Assembly (NCBI GenBank): GCA_016200915.1 | Contig: JACQDV010000025.1 | Location: forward strand, 1-64,000 | Source: Sphingobacteriales bacterium | Lineage (GTDB): Bacteria > Bacteroidota > Bacteroidia > Chitinophagales > Chitinophagaceae | Length of the DNA stretch: 64,000 nucleotides | Direction: 5' to 3' | Part shown: positions 27,976-37,672 of the stretch, in pieces | Numbering within the stretch: position 1 is the stretch's first letter | Layout of the letters: every line of letters starts with the position of its first letter | Translations under genes and position numbers: made by a program | Notes under the pieces: generated by a model | What the model was told of the DNA's origin: nothing | Seen by the model: only the letters and a program-made list of their open reading frames with translations | Databases searched by the model: none

Positions 27976-29226
27976 TTAAAGTGTGCTTATCATATCCACA
28001 TCTTCTTCCTCTACTTCTTTAATACTTGCCTGCTGGGTAATAATCTTTCTTCCCTGCCGGAATACAAAGAAAGCACTGATAGCACAGGCAGCCATTATTG
28101 CTGTCATCGGCAAGGGTGTATTGTTATGCAGAATACTCACCAGTGAGGATGTTCCGGCGCCGATGGCCATTTGTATGCCCCCCATCAACGCAGAGGCACT
28201 ACCGGCATTATGCCCGAATGAAGCAAGTGAAAGCGCTGAAGCATTGGGAAATATAAATCCCTGGCAGCAGAGAAAAATAAAGATCATAAAAATGATCACA
28301 AACAAATCGGGTGAACCCAACCCGGTGATGATGATTAAAATGAGTCCAATGATACTCTGGCAAAACAATGCTGCTTTAATAATTTGTTCACTGCTATACG
28401 TTTTTAATAACACACTGTTTACCTGGCTGGCGCCAATCAATCCCATTGCTATTAATGCGAATATCCATCCGTATTGCCGTTCATTTACTTTATAAATTTC
28501 CATAAACACATGTGGTGAGCCTCCGATGTATGCATATAAACCGGCAGAAGCAATCGCAGCTGTTAATGCATAGGTATAAAACTGCGGATGCTTTAGTACG
28601 GAATAAAAATTATTGATAATAGGCCTGGGCTTTAATGAAAAATTGGGATTAGGTTCTTTACTTTCCGGTAACAGGAAATAGATACAGGCAATAATTACTG
28701 TAGCTACTAAAATGAGCATGAAGAAAACAAAACGCCATCCCAGCAAAGCTGTAACATAGCCACCCACCGTTGGTGCAATAATAGGAGAGACCGCCACTAC
28801 CAGCATCAGCGATGAAAACACTTTGGCATTTTCTTTTACTTCAAACAAATCTCTTACCATTGCCCTTGCTGTTACCATACCTGCACAGGCACCCAATGCT
28901 TGTAATAACCGAAAAATAATTAATGCATTTACCGAAGAAGAAATAGCACAACCTGCTGAAGCAGCTAAATAAACAATCATCCCGGTATATAATGGTTTCT
29001 TTCTTCCATAGCGTTCAAGCAAAGGGCCATATAAAAATTGTCCCGCTGATATGCCAATAAAAAAGCTGGACAACGACAAAGTAACCTTTGATACATCGGT
29101 ATGCAAACCAGCAGCAATATCAGGAAAGGCCGGTAAATACATATCAATAGAGAAAGGGCCAATAGCCGTTAGCAATCCTAATATTAAGATGAGATAGAAA
29201 TTTTTGTCCGGTTTCCTGTTATCCAT
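27976..29226 (-). CDS. Bcr/CflA family MFS multidrug exporter
   Basis: 416 residues, 12 TM segments in the DHA1 pattern. FSIDMYLPAFPDIAAGL is the Bcr/CflA first-helix signature, GPLLERYGRKKPLYTG the MFS loop 2-3 motif, and RLLQALGACAGMVTARAMVR the motif B region. It would export small drug-like molecules or amino acids by proton antiport. The gene appears monocistronic. Confidence 0.9.
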   Translation of the reverse strand: MDNRKPDKNFYLILILGLLTAIGPFSIDMYLPAFPDIAAGLHTDVSKVTLSLSSFFIGISAGQFLYGPLLERYGRKKPLYTGMIVYLAASAGCAISSSVNALIIFRLLQALGACAGMVTARAMVRDLFEVKENAKVFSSLMLVVAVSPIIAPTVGGYVTALLGWRFVFFMLILVATVIIACIYFLLPESKEPNPNFSLKPRPIINNFYSVLKHPQFYTYALTAAIASAGLYAYIGGSPHVFMEIYKVNERQYGWIFALIAMGLIGASQVNSVLLKTYSSEQIIKAALFCQSIIGLILIIITGLGSPDLFVIIFMIFIFLCCQGFIFPNASALSLASFGHNAGSASALMGGIQMAIGAGTSSLVSILHNNTPLPMTAIMAACAISAFFVFRQGRKIITQQASIKEVEEEDVDMISTL

Positions 29227-29440
29227 TATTGTAAAACTACGAAAGTATTCATCTCACCTGCAAGCAGCGGGCCAGTTAGCACTTATCAATGCCACACACC
29301 AATTCTATTTATCAACAACGGGAGAAATCCACTGTTACATTTCCTGTTTTTTATATCTGACATAACTGTTTTCATTTCTAAATTTTGTCTTAGAAGCTTT
29401 CTAAAATTGATTATTTGAATCTTTTAATGGGCTTAAAGTG

Positions 29441-29497
29441 GGCTGTGGGGACACAGCCTACGACAGAGTGTAGCGATTCGTGTCTTCACGAATCGCT
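29441..29497. repeat. REP-like pair of hairpins
   Basis: GGCTGTG-GGGA-CACAGCC at 29441-29458 and an 11-bp perfect stem AGCGATTCGTG/CACGAATCGCT with loop TCTT at 29472-29497. They form the core of the gene-free interval 29227-29542, where nothing else was recognised. Their sequence differs from the REP cluster at 4440. Confidence 0.75.
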
Positions 29498-29542
29498 TAC
29501 ATGGTGAATTAAACTTTATTTTTAGACAGCTTCCTATACCTC

Positions 29543-30133
29543 TCAATTATTTTTCAGTAATCGGTTATAGTCTTCATCTGTATCAATATCTTCTTTCCCC
29601 ATTGGAAAATTAACCAGGCTAACACGTTCTTTATCTTTTCGTATAATTGATTTTGCTCCTTTATCGCCTGTTAATTGCATTAGCTCAGGAAAAATAGTAT
29701 GATGAAAAAAAGCAGGAGTGCCGGTAATACCGCCATAATCACTGGCAATGATTTGTAGATTACTCTGCGTATGTTTATCAATTAATTGCTGAAGAAGTTC
29801 TGTTGTTACATATGGCTGATCGCATACCGATATAATTGTTCCTTTAATAGTTGGAAAATTTTTAAGCAAAAAATCAATACCGCAGCAAATTGATCCTGCC
29901 ATCCCGGTTTGCCAGTTTTCGTTGATAACTGTAATGGCATCTTCACATTCTTTCATAAAAAGTTCTGCCTCTGATCCGAGAATCACTATAACTGCTCCGC
30001 TGTTGGTGGCTATGGCGGTTTTCACCATTTTGCTTAAAAGTGTTTCTTCTTTGTATATGAGTGATTGTTTGGGATGGCCCAATCTTGAAGATTTTCCGGC
30101 AGCCAGTATGATTATTCCATATTCTTTTTCCAT
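29543..30133 (-). CDS. MobA/MocA-like nucleotidyltransferase
   Basis: 196 residues from MEKEYGIIILAAGKSSRLGH. The nucleotide-binding motif LAAGKSSRLG is followed by KQSLIYKEETLL, and the Mg-binding aspartate is in ISVCDQPYV. This class adds CMP or GMP to molybdopterin. Beside XdhC and two molybdenum hydroxylases, a MocA-like cytidylyltransferase making MCD cofactor fits best, though GMP cannot be excluded. It starts 8 bp after xdhC and is the last gene of the cluster. Confidence 0.87.
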   Translation of the reverse strand: MEKEYGIIILAAGKSSRLGHPKQSLIYKEETLLSKMVKTAIATNSGAVIVILGSEAELFMKECEDAITVINENWQTGMAGSICCGIDFLLKNFPTIKGTIISVCDQPYVTTELLQQLIDKHTQSNLQIIASDYGGITGTPAFFHHTIFPELMQLTGDKGAKSIIRKDKERVSLVNFPMGKEDIDTDEDYNRLLKNN

Positions 30134-30141
30134 GAAATTTC

Positions 30142-31299
30142 TCAACCAGGTTTTGTAATTGCTTTTTCAATTGTAAGATGAGAGCGATGATGAATAGGAT
30201 CATTTTTTTTAGTTAAAGGCTCCGGGTTTCGTGAAGCAAGTACTGATTTTATTTCTGCCATTATGGAAAGTGCAATTTCTTCCGGAGTTTCCGCACCTAT
30301 ATCCAAACCAACCGGGCTATGCAGAACAGATAATTGTTCATCTGAGTATTCAAATCCGTTCTCTTTGAGTTCACTCAGTATTCTATCTTTCTTTTTCTTA
30401 GGCCCCAGCATTCCTATATAAGTAACTTTTTTCTGAAGCAGTTGCCGCAGTATTGCCATGTCGTAATTATAATTATGCGTCATCAGTAAAAAGAAAGTCA
30501 GCTCATCAATTGAAATTTTTTCAATTGCCTGTTCTGGTTTTGCTACGAGTACCCTGCAGGTACTTGCAAACCTGTCTTTTGCAGCATAATTAGCTCTTCC
30601 ATCAACTACCGTAGTTTCCCATCCAAGTATTTCTGCCATCTCTACTACTGGCATCACATCATTTCCTGCGCCGATAATTACCAATGAAACAGGTGGATTG
30701 ATAAATTCAATGAAAGCAGTAAGATCAATTTCTTCCGAAACATAATTTATAAATGATGATTGCCTGCTTATGAGACTTTTTTTTGCATCTGCAATTAACC
30801 TGTCATTAATTACCGGACCATTTTCAATTACTGTTTCATCACCATTTATTAGTAAACAAGTCCCGGGCTGCGGGTTCTTTTTATCTTCAAGGTTGAATAA
30901 GGTTACTAAAACAGATTTTTGTCTTTTTTTATTTAATGTCTTCAAAAAAACAATAGAGTTATAGGGATCAGCGGAATCAATTGGTTCTATCAATACCTGT
31001 ATTATACCATTACAGCCAAGCCCAACTCCAAATTTTGCATCATCATCATCCATCGTATCGTAGGTAACCAGCCTCGATTTTTTTTCATGCATTACCAACA
31101 AAGCTTTTCGCAGTGCATCACCTTCAAGGCAACCACCGCTAATGGCACCAGTTAATCGTCCATCTTCTTCAATCAGCATTCTTGCACCTGGTCTGCGGTA
31201 GGATGATCCTTCAACATGTACAACAGTAGCAAGAGCAGTTTGCCTGCCTTCTGCAACCGCTTTATCATATTGTTCTATGATCTGTTTTATCTCCTTCAT
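30142..31299 (-). CDS. xdhC: XdhC/CoxI family molybdenum-hydroxylase maturation factor
   Basis: 385 residues. The N-terminal XdhC domain has LATVVHVEGSSYRRPGARML and the family cysteine motif GAISGGCLEGDA (about residues 50-61). The C-terminal Rossmann domain has VIIGAGNDVMPVVEMAEILG followed by VTYIGMLGPKKKKDR. XdhC proteins bind sulfurated molybdenum cofactor and insert it into xanthine-dehydrogenase-type enzymes. It lies 19 bp downstream of a molybdopterin subunit and 8 bp before the nucleotidyltransferase, clearly one operon. Confidence 0.92.
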   Translation of the reverse strand: MKEIKQIIEQYDKAVAEGRQTALATVVHVEGSSYRRPGARMLIEEDGRLTGAISGGCLEGDALRKALLVMHEKKSRLVTYDTMDDDDAKFGVGLGCNGIIQVLIEPIDSADPYNSIVFLKTLNKKRQKSVLVTLFNLEDKKNPQPGTCLLINGDETVIENGPVINDRLIADAKKSLISRQSSFINYVSEEIDLTAFIEFINPPVSLVIIGAGNDVMPVVEMAEILGWETTVVDGRANYAAKDRFASTCRVLVAKPEQAIEKISIDELTFFLLMTHNYNYDMAILRQLLQKKVTYIGMLGPKKKKDRILSELKENGFEYSDEQLSVLHSPVGLDIGAETPEEIALSIMAEIKSVLASRNPEPLTKKNDPIHHRSHLTIEKAITKPG

Positions 31300-31318
31300 T
31301 TTATCCGCACACTTCAGG

Positions 31319-33571
31319 TTAACTGTGGATTGGCTGATTCTCTATCATAAATGGTTGCACATAGTATCTTTTTCCGGTGGCTTTATATAAAGCATTTGCC
31401 AACGCACCAATTGCTGGCGGCCCCGATGGTTCACCCATTCCTGTAGGATCAATTTCGTTTTTTACAAAATGGGTCTCTATTTTTTTAGGTGCTTCGGAGT
31501 TACGTATCATTCTGTATTTATCAAAATTACTTTGATCAGGAACTCCGTTTGTAAACGTCATACCACTAAACATTGCATGACCAACAGCATCTGTTACCGC
31601 ACCTTCAGACAGGTTAGTGGCTGCATCAGGATTTACAACAATACCACAATCAACTGCTGTTGTCACTTTTTCAATTACAGGTTTGTTGTTCTTTATTGAA
31701 ATATCAAATACATGTGCCACATAACTATCATGACAGAAATAAGCAGCCACTCCTCTTGAAATTCCGGGTTGTGTTTTACTCCATTCTGATTTTTCTTTTA
31801 CCAATTTTAATACGCCAGCATAACGATCGGCATTATAATCATTATTCTTTCCAACCGGATTGCTTTTAGCTTTTTCAAAAAGTTCTAACCGCATTTCAAT
31901 CGGGTCTTTTCCCATTGCTTCAGCTACTTCATCAAGAAATGATTGTTCAGCTCCTGCAATAAAATTTGAACCGGGTGCCCGAAACGCACCAACACTAATA
32001 TTTGTTGGAATGGCCCATTCTTCTGCCAAATAATTTTCAACAGCCCCGGCCGGATACCTGTTTGCCATCAAAGCGTTTTCAGGAATACCTCCGGCTTTAA
32101 CATGAAAGGCAATTAAGTTTTTGTTCTCATCCAATGCAGCACGGTAAGTGGCGTAATAGGCAGGGCGGTAAACACCATTTGTCATATCATCTTCTCTTGT
32201 ATAAATGAGTTTTACCGGTGCTTTCATTTTTTGTGAAATGAGAGCTGCCTCAACAAGAAAATGTCCATACAACCTTCTGCCAAAACCTCCACCCATCCTT
32301 GTCATCTTCACTTCTACTTTATCTAATGGAATTCCTAATCTGTCAGAAACTGATTTTTCCATAAAGGATGGAGTTTGTACCGGCCCAACCAATGTAGCCT
32401 GGCCGTCTTTTACATTGGCAAAAAAATTCATTGGCTCCATTGCATTATGTGCCAGGAATGGACAGGAATAACTTCTTTCAATAATAACACTGGCTTTTTT
32501 AAAGGCCGCTTCCGGATCGCCATCTTTTCTAACAGTCTTTACCTGCTTCGGCGATATACTTGCCATTTGTTGTTTATGTGTTGTAGTGTTTTCAAAACCG
32601 GCAGGAGTGATAACTTCAGTTACAGTGCCAAATACGTTTACTTTCTCACTCGAAGCTTTTATAGGTTCTGTTTCTGGTTTGAATGTTTTTTTTGCCTGCA
32701 TAACCTGCCAGGTAGATTTTCCCACAACGGCCAACAGCTTGGTGAAAGCTGCTACATCACACCATTGTTTGTTTTTACTATCTGGATAAACGTCAATAAA
32801 AAAAGCATCTGCAATACCAGGCATAGATTTAATTGCACTTACATCTGATTCTTTTAATTGCAATCCAAAGGCTGGTGGATGTACGATCATGGCTATCAAC
32901 ATTCCTTCTTCTTTATAATCCAAACCAAACAACGGTTTACCAGTAGCGATTTTCTGTCCATCAACATTTTTTCTGCTGGTGCCAATGATTTTAAAATCTT
33001 TAGGTTTTTTCAACGCTACTTTTTCAGGTACAGTAAGTTTCGAAGCGGCAGAAGCAAACTCACCGTAGTCAGCAGATTTTCCACTTGCTTTATGAATAAG
33101 TTTACCATCTATTGTTTCTATTTCTGATACAGGAACTTTCCATTCATTTGCTGCAGCTTGCTTTAGCATTTCACGGGCGGTAGCACCAGCTGTACGCATT
33201 GTTTGCCACGAAGCACTAATGGAATTACTTCCTCCCGCCAGCTGCATTGGTTTATACAAATCTGTATTTAATGGCGCCTGTTCTACAATTACTTTTTTCC
33301 AGTTTACATCCAGCTCTTCTGCTACCATCATCGGCATACTGGTCTTTACATTTTGTCCTATTTCAGGGTTTGGTGACATTAATGTAATTAATCCATTATC
33401 ACCAATCTTTAAATATCCATTGAATTGAAACCATTCTTTTGGTAATTCCGCTGCCTCACTTACTGACGGCTTACATCCGGTTAATAAATTAAAACTAAGC
33501 AACATGCCTCCACCTGTTAAGGCAGATACTTTTATAAATTTTCTTCTGTTTAAAGAATTATTGGTGGACAT
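31319..33571 (-). CDS. Mo-hydroxylase molybdopterin subunit, copy 2 (Tat-exported)
   Basis: 750 residues, xanthine-oxidase family, closest in layout to IorB/aldehyde dehydrogenase large subunits. A Tat signal (NRRKFIK) leads to a possible lipobox LLTGC at residue 33. Cofactor motifs: GGGFGRRLYGHF, GAFRAPGSNF and the catalytic-glutamate region MGEPSGPPAIGAL near the C-terminus. It oxidises a heterocycle or aldehyde in the periplasm. It is very similar along its length to the copy at 34284-36545. The partner [2Fe-2S] gene is 13 bp upstream. Confidence 0.92.
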   Translation of the reverse strand: MSTNNSLNRRKFIKVSALTGGGMLLSFNLLTGCKPSVSEAAELPKEWFQFNGYLKIGDNGLITLMSPNPEIGQNVKTSMPMMVAEELDVNWKKVIVEQAPLNTDLYKPMQLAGGSNSISASWQTMRTAGATAREMLKQAAANEWKVPVSEIETIDGKLIHKASGKSADYGEFASAASKLTVPEKVALKKPKDFKIIGTSRKNVDGQKIATGKPLFGLDYKEEGMLIAMIVHPPAFGLQLKESDVSAIKSMPGIADAFFIDVYPDSKNKQWCDVAAFTKLLAVVGKSTWQVMQAKKTFKPETEPIKASSEKVNVFGTVTEVITPAGFENTTTHKQQMASISPKQVKTVRKDGDPEAAFKKASVIIERSYSCPFLAHNAMEPMNFFANVKDGQATLVGPVQTPSFMEKSVSDRLGIPLDKVEVKMTRMGGGFGRRLYGHFLVEAALISQKMKAPVKLIYTREDDMTNGVYRPAYYATYRAALDENKNLIAFHVKAGGIPENALMANRYPAGAVENYLAEEWAIPTNISVGAFRAPGSNFIAGAEQSFLDEVAEAMGKDPIEMRLELFEKAKSNPVGKNNDYNADRYAGVLKLVKEKSEWSKTQPGISRGVAAYFCHDSYVAHVFDISIKNNKPVIEKVTTAVDCGIVVNPDAATNLSEGAVTDAVGHAMFSGMTFTNGVPDQSNFDKYRMIRNSEAPKKIETHFVKNEIDPTGMGEPSGPPAIGALANALYKATGKRYYVQPFMIENQPIHS

Positions 33572-33584
33572 AGTTTAAATTTTA

Positions 33585-34040
33585 TTATGATTTAGCAGCA
33601 GATTTTACAGCGGCTCTAATTCTTAAATAAGTACCACAGCGGCAAATATTGCCATCCATTGCAGCAGCAATATCTTCATCCGAAGGATTTGGATTCTTTT
33701 TTAAAAATGCTGCTGCTGTCATTATCTGACCAGCCTGGCAATAACCGCATTGCGCTACATCATGTTCAACCCATGCCTTCTGTACCGGGTGATCTCCTTT
33801 TTCAGAAAGTCCTTCAATGGTAGTTATTTCATGGTTGCCCACTTGCGAAACAGGCAATACACAAGAACGTGTTGCTACATCATCAAGATGAACAGTACAG
33901 GCGCCGCATTGTGCAAGACCACAACCGAACTTAGTACCTACCATATCTAAATGTTCCCTTAATACCCATAACAACGGTGTAGAAGGATCTGCATCCGTTT
34001 CATGCATTTTACCATTAATTTTCAGGTTATAAGTTGCCAT
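33585..34040 (-). CDS. Mo-hydroxylase [2Fe-2S] subunit, copy 2
   Basis: 151 residues. The plant-type [2Fe-2S] cluster ligands are in [14 protein letters not shown] plus the later RSC; the second cluster is formed by CGYCQAGQ and CRCG. All eight cysteines are present. There is no signal peptide, so it probably travels through Tat bound to the catalytic subunit encoded just downstream. It passes electrons from the molybdenum site toward the cytochrome. A 243-bp gap separates it from the upstream copy. Confidence 0.93.
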   Translation of the reverse strand: MATYNLKINGKMHETDADPSTPLLWVLREHLDMVGTKFGCGLAQCGACTVHLDDVATRSCVLPVSQVGNHEITTIEGLSEKGDHPVQKAWVEHDVAQCGYCQAGQIMTAAAFLKKNPNPSDEDIAAAMDGNICRCGTYLRIRAAVKSAAKS

Positions 34041-34194
34041 GTTTTAAAATTTAACTGTTAAACGGAGACTTATTGAGGTCAATTAAAGTTACTGAATTGC
34101 TATAAAAGGAAAATAAATAATTCAAAGAACAAGTATATTATCAATAAAGATTTTTGTTTTGCATCCATTTAAGACAATCATTGCTTATGGTTTG

Positions 34195-34213
34195 TTATCC
34201 CGGTTTCCGGGAT
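34195..34213. repeat. Isolated hairpin in the gap between the two Mo-hydroxylase pairs
   Basis: ATCCCGG-TTT-CCGGGAT within the 243-bp gap. No T-run follows on either strand, so it is not a convincing terminator. It might cause partial attenuation or stabilise mRNA ends between the two gene pairs. Confidence 0.5.
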
Positions 34214-34283
34214 TATCACATAAGTTCCTATAATACTGCCAATCTCCCGTATCACTTTTCTCACAATCAGAAAAATTTTAATT

Positions 34284-36545
34284 CTAAAAAGCTTTCTTAG
34301 TTATGAGATCATTATTAAATGGCTGATTATACACTCTCTTGCCGGTGTTTTTATATAGCGCATTGGCTACTGCAGCAAATACCGGTGGAAAAGGTGGTTC
34401 GCCCAAACCGGTTGGATCAATATCGTTTTGTACAAAGTGAACTTCAATTTTCTTTGGAGCTTCTTTCATGCGGATGATGCGGTAGCGATTAAAATTATTC
34501 TGCTCAGTAACACCGTCTTTATGCGTTAGTCCTCCATAAAGTGCATTCCCAATTCCATCAACAACAGCACCCTGTACCATATTGGTTGCTGCATCAGGAT
34601 TTACAACTATACCACAATCCATTGCACTAAAAACTCTTTCCACATAAGGTTGTCCATCTTTCTTCACCATGTCAACAACATGTGCTGCATACGAATTATG
34701 ACAGAAATAAGCAGCTACACCACGACTGTATTTTTTATTTGCAGGATCACCCCAACCTGATTTTTCTTTTATTAACTGTAATACCCCTGCATAACGGTCT
34801 GCATCATATTCATTGTTTTTGCCAACGGGATTTTCTTTGGCTCTTTTCAACAGTTCTAATCTGAAATCAATAGGATCTTTTCCCATTGTTTCTGCCAGTT
34901 CATCTAAAAAAGATTGTTCAGCGGCTGCATTAAAATTTGATCGTGGAGCCCTGAATGCGCCAATGGTTATATTAGATGGTATCTCCCAGCTTTCGGCAAG
35001 ATAGTTATCCACGGCACCGGCAGGAAACCTGTTTTGATGAATGGGACTTTCAGGAATACCACCACCTTTTACATGAAAGGCGATTAAATTTTTATTGGCA
35101 TCTAATGCTGCACGATAAGTAGCTGTGTACATGGGACGATAAATTCCATAAGTCATATCGTCTTCACGACTATAAACAAGTTTAACAGGAGCTTTTATTT
35201 TTTTAGAGATAAGCGCCGCTTCAACAACATAATGACCATATGCCCGCAGACCAAAACCTCCACCCATCCGGGCCATTCGTATTTCGATTTTATCAGCCGG
35301 CAAGTTTAAAATTTTTGAAACGGTAGGTTCTATCCAACCAGGTGCCTGGTGAGGTCCGATTAATAGTGCACTGTCATCTTTAACATGAGCGAAAAAATTC
35401 ATTGGCTCCATACAGTTGTGAGCCAAAAACGGAGCTGTGTAAGTACGTTCTATAATCTTTGCCGCATTTTTAAATGCCGTTTCGGGGTCACCATCTTTTC
35501 TCAGCAAAGTGGCCGGTTCCTTTGCTTTATCCTGCATCTTCTTATACTGTGTTACCGAACTTTCAAGTGCACCGGGAATTACAACATCCTGTTTTCTTCC
35601 GAAATTATTTTTCTTTTCTGTTAAATCACCGATTGGCTCCCATTGAACAATTAATTTCTTTCTGGCATTCATCACTTCCCAGGTAGTATTGCCCACCACA
35701 ACCAGCAGATCATTAAATGACCTTGTATCAAAACCTGCCTGTTCAAAACCATCTTCATATAATTTCAACGTAAACACATCTTTGATGCCGGGCATTTTCA
35801 AGGTTTGAGCAGCATCAAATGATTTTACTTTCATACCAAATGCCGGTGGATGATGGATCATGGCTATGAGCATTCCTTCTTCTGTATAATCCATACCAAA
35901 CAATGGCTTACCGGTAACAATTTTAGTTCCTTCAACATTCTTCTGTGAATGCCGTACTACATTAAAATTCTTTACATCTTTTGGCTTAATACCTTTTGGT
36001 ATTGATAAACCAGCAGCTTTTGATGCAAACTCACCGTATGTACCAGATTTGCCGCTCTTTTCATGATAAACCGTACCTGCTTTTGTTGTCACTTCTTCCA
36101 ATGGCACACTCCAGGTTTGTGATGCAGCATCCATCAACATATGTCTTGCCGAGGCACCCGCTTCACGAAGTGGTCGCCAATACATCCTTACAGAATTACT
36201 TCCGCCGGTAAATTGCGGTCCTAACTTTACATTGTCATGCGGTCCCATTTCAACCACAATTTTTTTCCAGTCAACATCCAGTTCTTCAGCAATAATCATG
36301 GGGAGTGAGGTCATTACATTTTGGCCAAACTCAGGGTTAGGGTTAAATATTTTTATGATGTTATCTGCAGTTATCTTGATATAGCCGGTTAATTCGTAAA
36401 ACTGACCGCCAACATCAGGAATACCTGGTTTACCGGCAAATGCGAATTCTGACAACCAGCTAAAACTTATCATCAAGCCACCACCGGTAAGTGCGGTTGA
36501 TTTAAGAAACGAACGACGGCTATAATTTGTTTTTGTCTTTTCCAT
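34284..36545 (-). CDS. Mo-hydroxylase molybdopterin subunit, copy 1 (Tat-exported)
   Basis: 753 residues, paralogue of the product at 31319-33571. The Tat signal is YSRRSFLKSTALTGGG, followed by a non-lipoprotein cleavage region (FAFAGKPG). Cofactor motifs GGGFGLRAYGHY, GAFRAPRSNF and the glutamate in GLGEPPFPPVFAAV are conserved. Differences from copy 2 include a Lys/Arg-rich central loop (around residues 325-365) and GLR for GRR beside the cofactor. It probably acts on a different but related substrate. Confidence 0.92.
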   Translation of the reverse strand: MEKTKTNYSRRSFLKSTALTGGGLMISFSWLSEFAFAGKPGIPDVGGQFYELTGYIKITADNIIKIFNPNPEFGQNVMTSLPMIIAEELDVDWKKIVVEMGPHDNVKLGPQFTGGSNSVRMYWRPLREAGASARHMLMDAASQTWSVPLEEVTTKAGTVYHEKSGKSGTYGEFASKAAGLSIPKGIKPKDVKNFNVVRHSQKNVEGTKIVTGKPLFGMDYTEEGMLIAMIHHPPAFGMKVKSFDAAQTLKMPGIKDVFTLKLYEDGFEQAGFDTRSFNDLLVVVGNTTWEVMNARKKLIVQWEPIGDLTEKKNNFGRKQDVVIPGALESSVTQYKKMQDKAKEPATLLRKDGDPETAFKNAAKIIERTYTAPFLAHNCMEPMNFFAHVKDDSALLIGPHQAPGWIEPTVSKILNLPADKIEIRMARMGGGFGLRAYGHYVVEAALISKKIKAPVKLVYSREDDMTYGIYRPMYTATYRAALDANKNLIAFHVKGGGIPESPIHQNRFPAGAVDNYLAESWEIPSNITIGAFRAPRSNFNAAAEQSFLDELAETMGKDPIDFRLELLKRAKENPVGKNNEYDADRYAGVLQLIKEKSGWGDPANKKYSRGVAAYFCHNSYAAHVVDMVKKDGQPYVERVFSAMDCGIVVNPDAATNMVQGAVVDGIGNALYGGLTHKDGVTEQNNFNRYRIIRMKEAPKKIEVHFVQNDIDPTGLGEPPFPPVFAAVANALYKNTGKRVYNQPFNNDLITKKAF

Positions 36546-36589
36546 GTTTCAATGTTTTGAACTTTACAAATTGGGGTTCCTGACAAATG

Positions 36590-37048
36590 CTATTTTTGTT
36601 TTGCTGCCACTTTGATCGCATCTTTTATACGTAAATAAGTTCCGCAGCGACAAATATTGCCCGTCATTGCAGCATCAATATCTGCATCTGTTGGATTGGG
36701 TTTTGATTTCAGCAATGCTGCAGCACTCATTATCTGTCCCGTTTGGCAATATCCACACTGGGCCACATCCAATTCAAGCCAGGCTTTTTGCACAGGATGA
36801 TCTCCATTGGCTGAAAGACCTTCAATAGTAGTGATCTCTTTGTTTGTAACAGCTGCAACTGGCAGTTGACAAGAACGAACTGCATTACCATTTAAATGAA
36901 TAGTGCAAGCTCCGCACATGGCAACACCACATCCATATTTAGTACCGGGCATATTTAAATGCTCTCTTAAAACCCAAAGAACAGGGGTGGCCGGATCCAC
37001 ATCTACCTGTTTGGTTTGTCCATTGACTTTTAAATTATAGATAGCCAT
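36590..37048 (-). CDS. Mo-hydroxylase [2Fe-2S] subunit, copy 1
   Basis: 152 residues, paralogue of the product at 33585-34040. Clusters are formed by [14 protein letters not shown] plus RSC, and by CGYCQTGQ and CRCG; all eight cysteines are present. No signal peptide, so again a Tat hitchhiker. It lies 36 bp after the cytochrome c gene and 44 bp before its molybdopterin subunit. Confidence 0.93.
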   Translation of the reverse strand: MAIYNLKVNGQTKQVDVDPATPVLWVLREHLNMPGTKYGCGVAMCGACTIHLNGNAVRSCQLPVAAVTNKEITTIEGLSANGDHPVQKAWLELDVAQCGYCQTGQIMSAAALLKSKPNPTDADIDAAMTGNICRCGTYLRIKDAIKVAAKQK

Positions 37049-37084
37049 AAAAGCGAATTTTTCTGGATTGATTATGTATAAAAA

Positions 37085-37492
37085 CTATTTTCTTGCTGCT
37101 TTTACCATTGCCGGTGTTATCAGTCCCGGTATCTTATTTCCCCAATTATTCCTTGAGTAATTTAATACATCAGCAATTTGAATATCCGTTAAATATTCCT
37201 GCGCTGGCATGGCAACATTATATTTTTTACGATTTACCACTACTTCACCTGATTGTCCTTTCAATATTATATTAATTAATGTTTTTGGAGGTTTGCGCAG
37301 ATAATCCGCTTTCGCCAGTGGTGGATTTACATCAGGCATTCCTTTTCCATCTTCCATATGGCAACTCTGACAATTCAAAGCATATACTTCCTTTCCTCTT
37401 TTAATACTTTGGCTCAATTTAGGATCGGGCATAAAACTACTTAATGAAAAAATTCCGATGGTTATTAAAGAGATTGTAATCACTCTATTCAT
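37085..37492 (-). CDS. Periplasmic class I cytochrome c
   Basis: 135 residues with a signal peptide (MNRVITISLITIGIFSLSSF). One haem site CQSCH lies near residues 38-42, and the probable axial methionine is in VAMPAQEYL. It is the first gene of the leftward Mo-hydroxylase cluster and is the natural electron acceptor for the exported enzymes, feeding the respiratory chain. Cytochrome c partners are typical of periplasmic IorAB-type systems. Confidence 0.9.
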   Translation of the reverse strand: MNRVITISLITIGIFSLSSFMPDPKLSQSIKRGKEVYALNCQSCHMEDGKGMPDVNPPLAKADYLRKPPKTLINIILKGQSGEVVVNRKKYNVAMPAQEYLTDIQIADVLNYSRNNWGNKIPGLITPAMVKAARK

Positions 37493-37672
37493 AAATCTGT
37501 ACTGATTTTAATTTCTTGTTACTAATGTTTTCAAAAGGGGAGGAGTGCCGGTCTTTTAGCAACTTAAAGGTAGAAACAATAATTTCATATACCTTTAACT
37601 TTTCACAACAATTGATTACGAAATTCAAACAATTTTTAAATTATTATTTCTTCCGTTTCAAAACCTATCACT

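Noticed and set aside
34195-34213. Terminator between Mo-hydroxylase pairs
   Set aside because: The hairpin lacks a T-run on either strand; recorded only as a hairpin.
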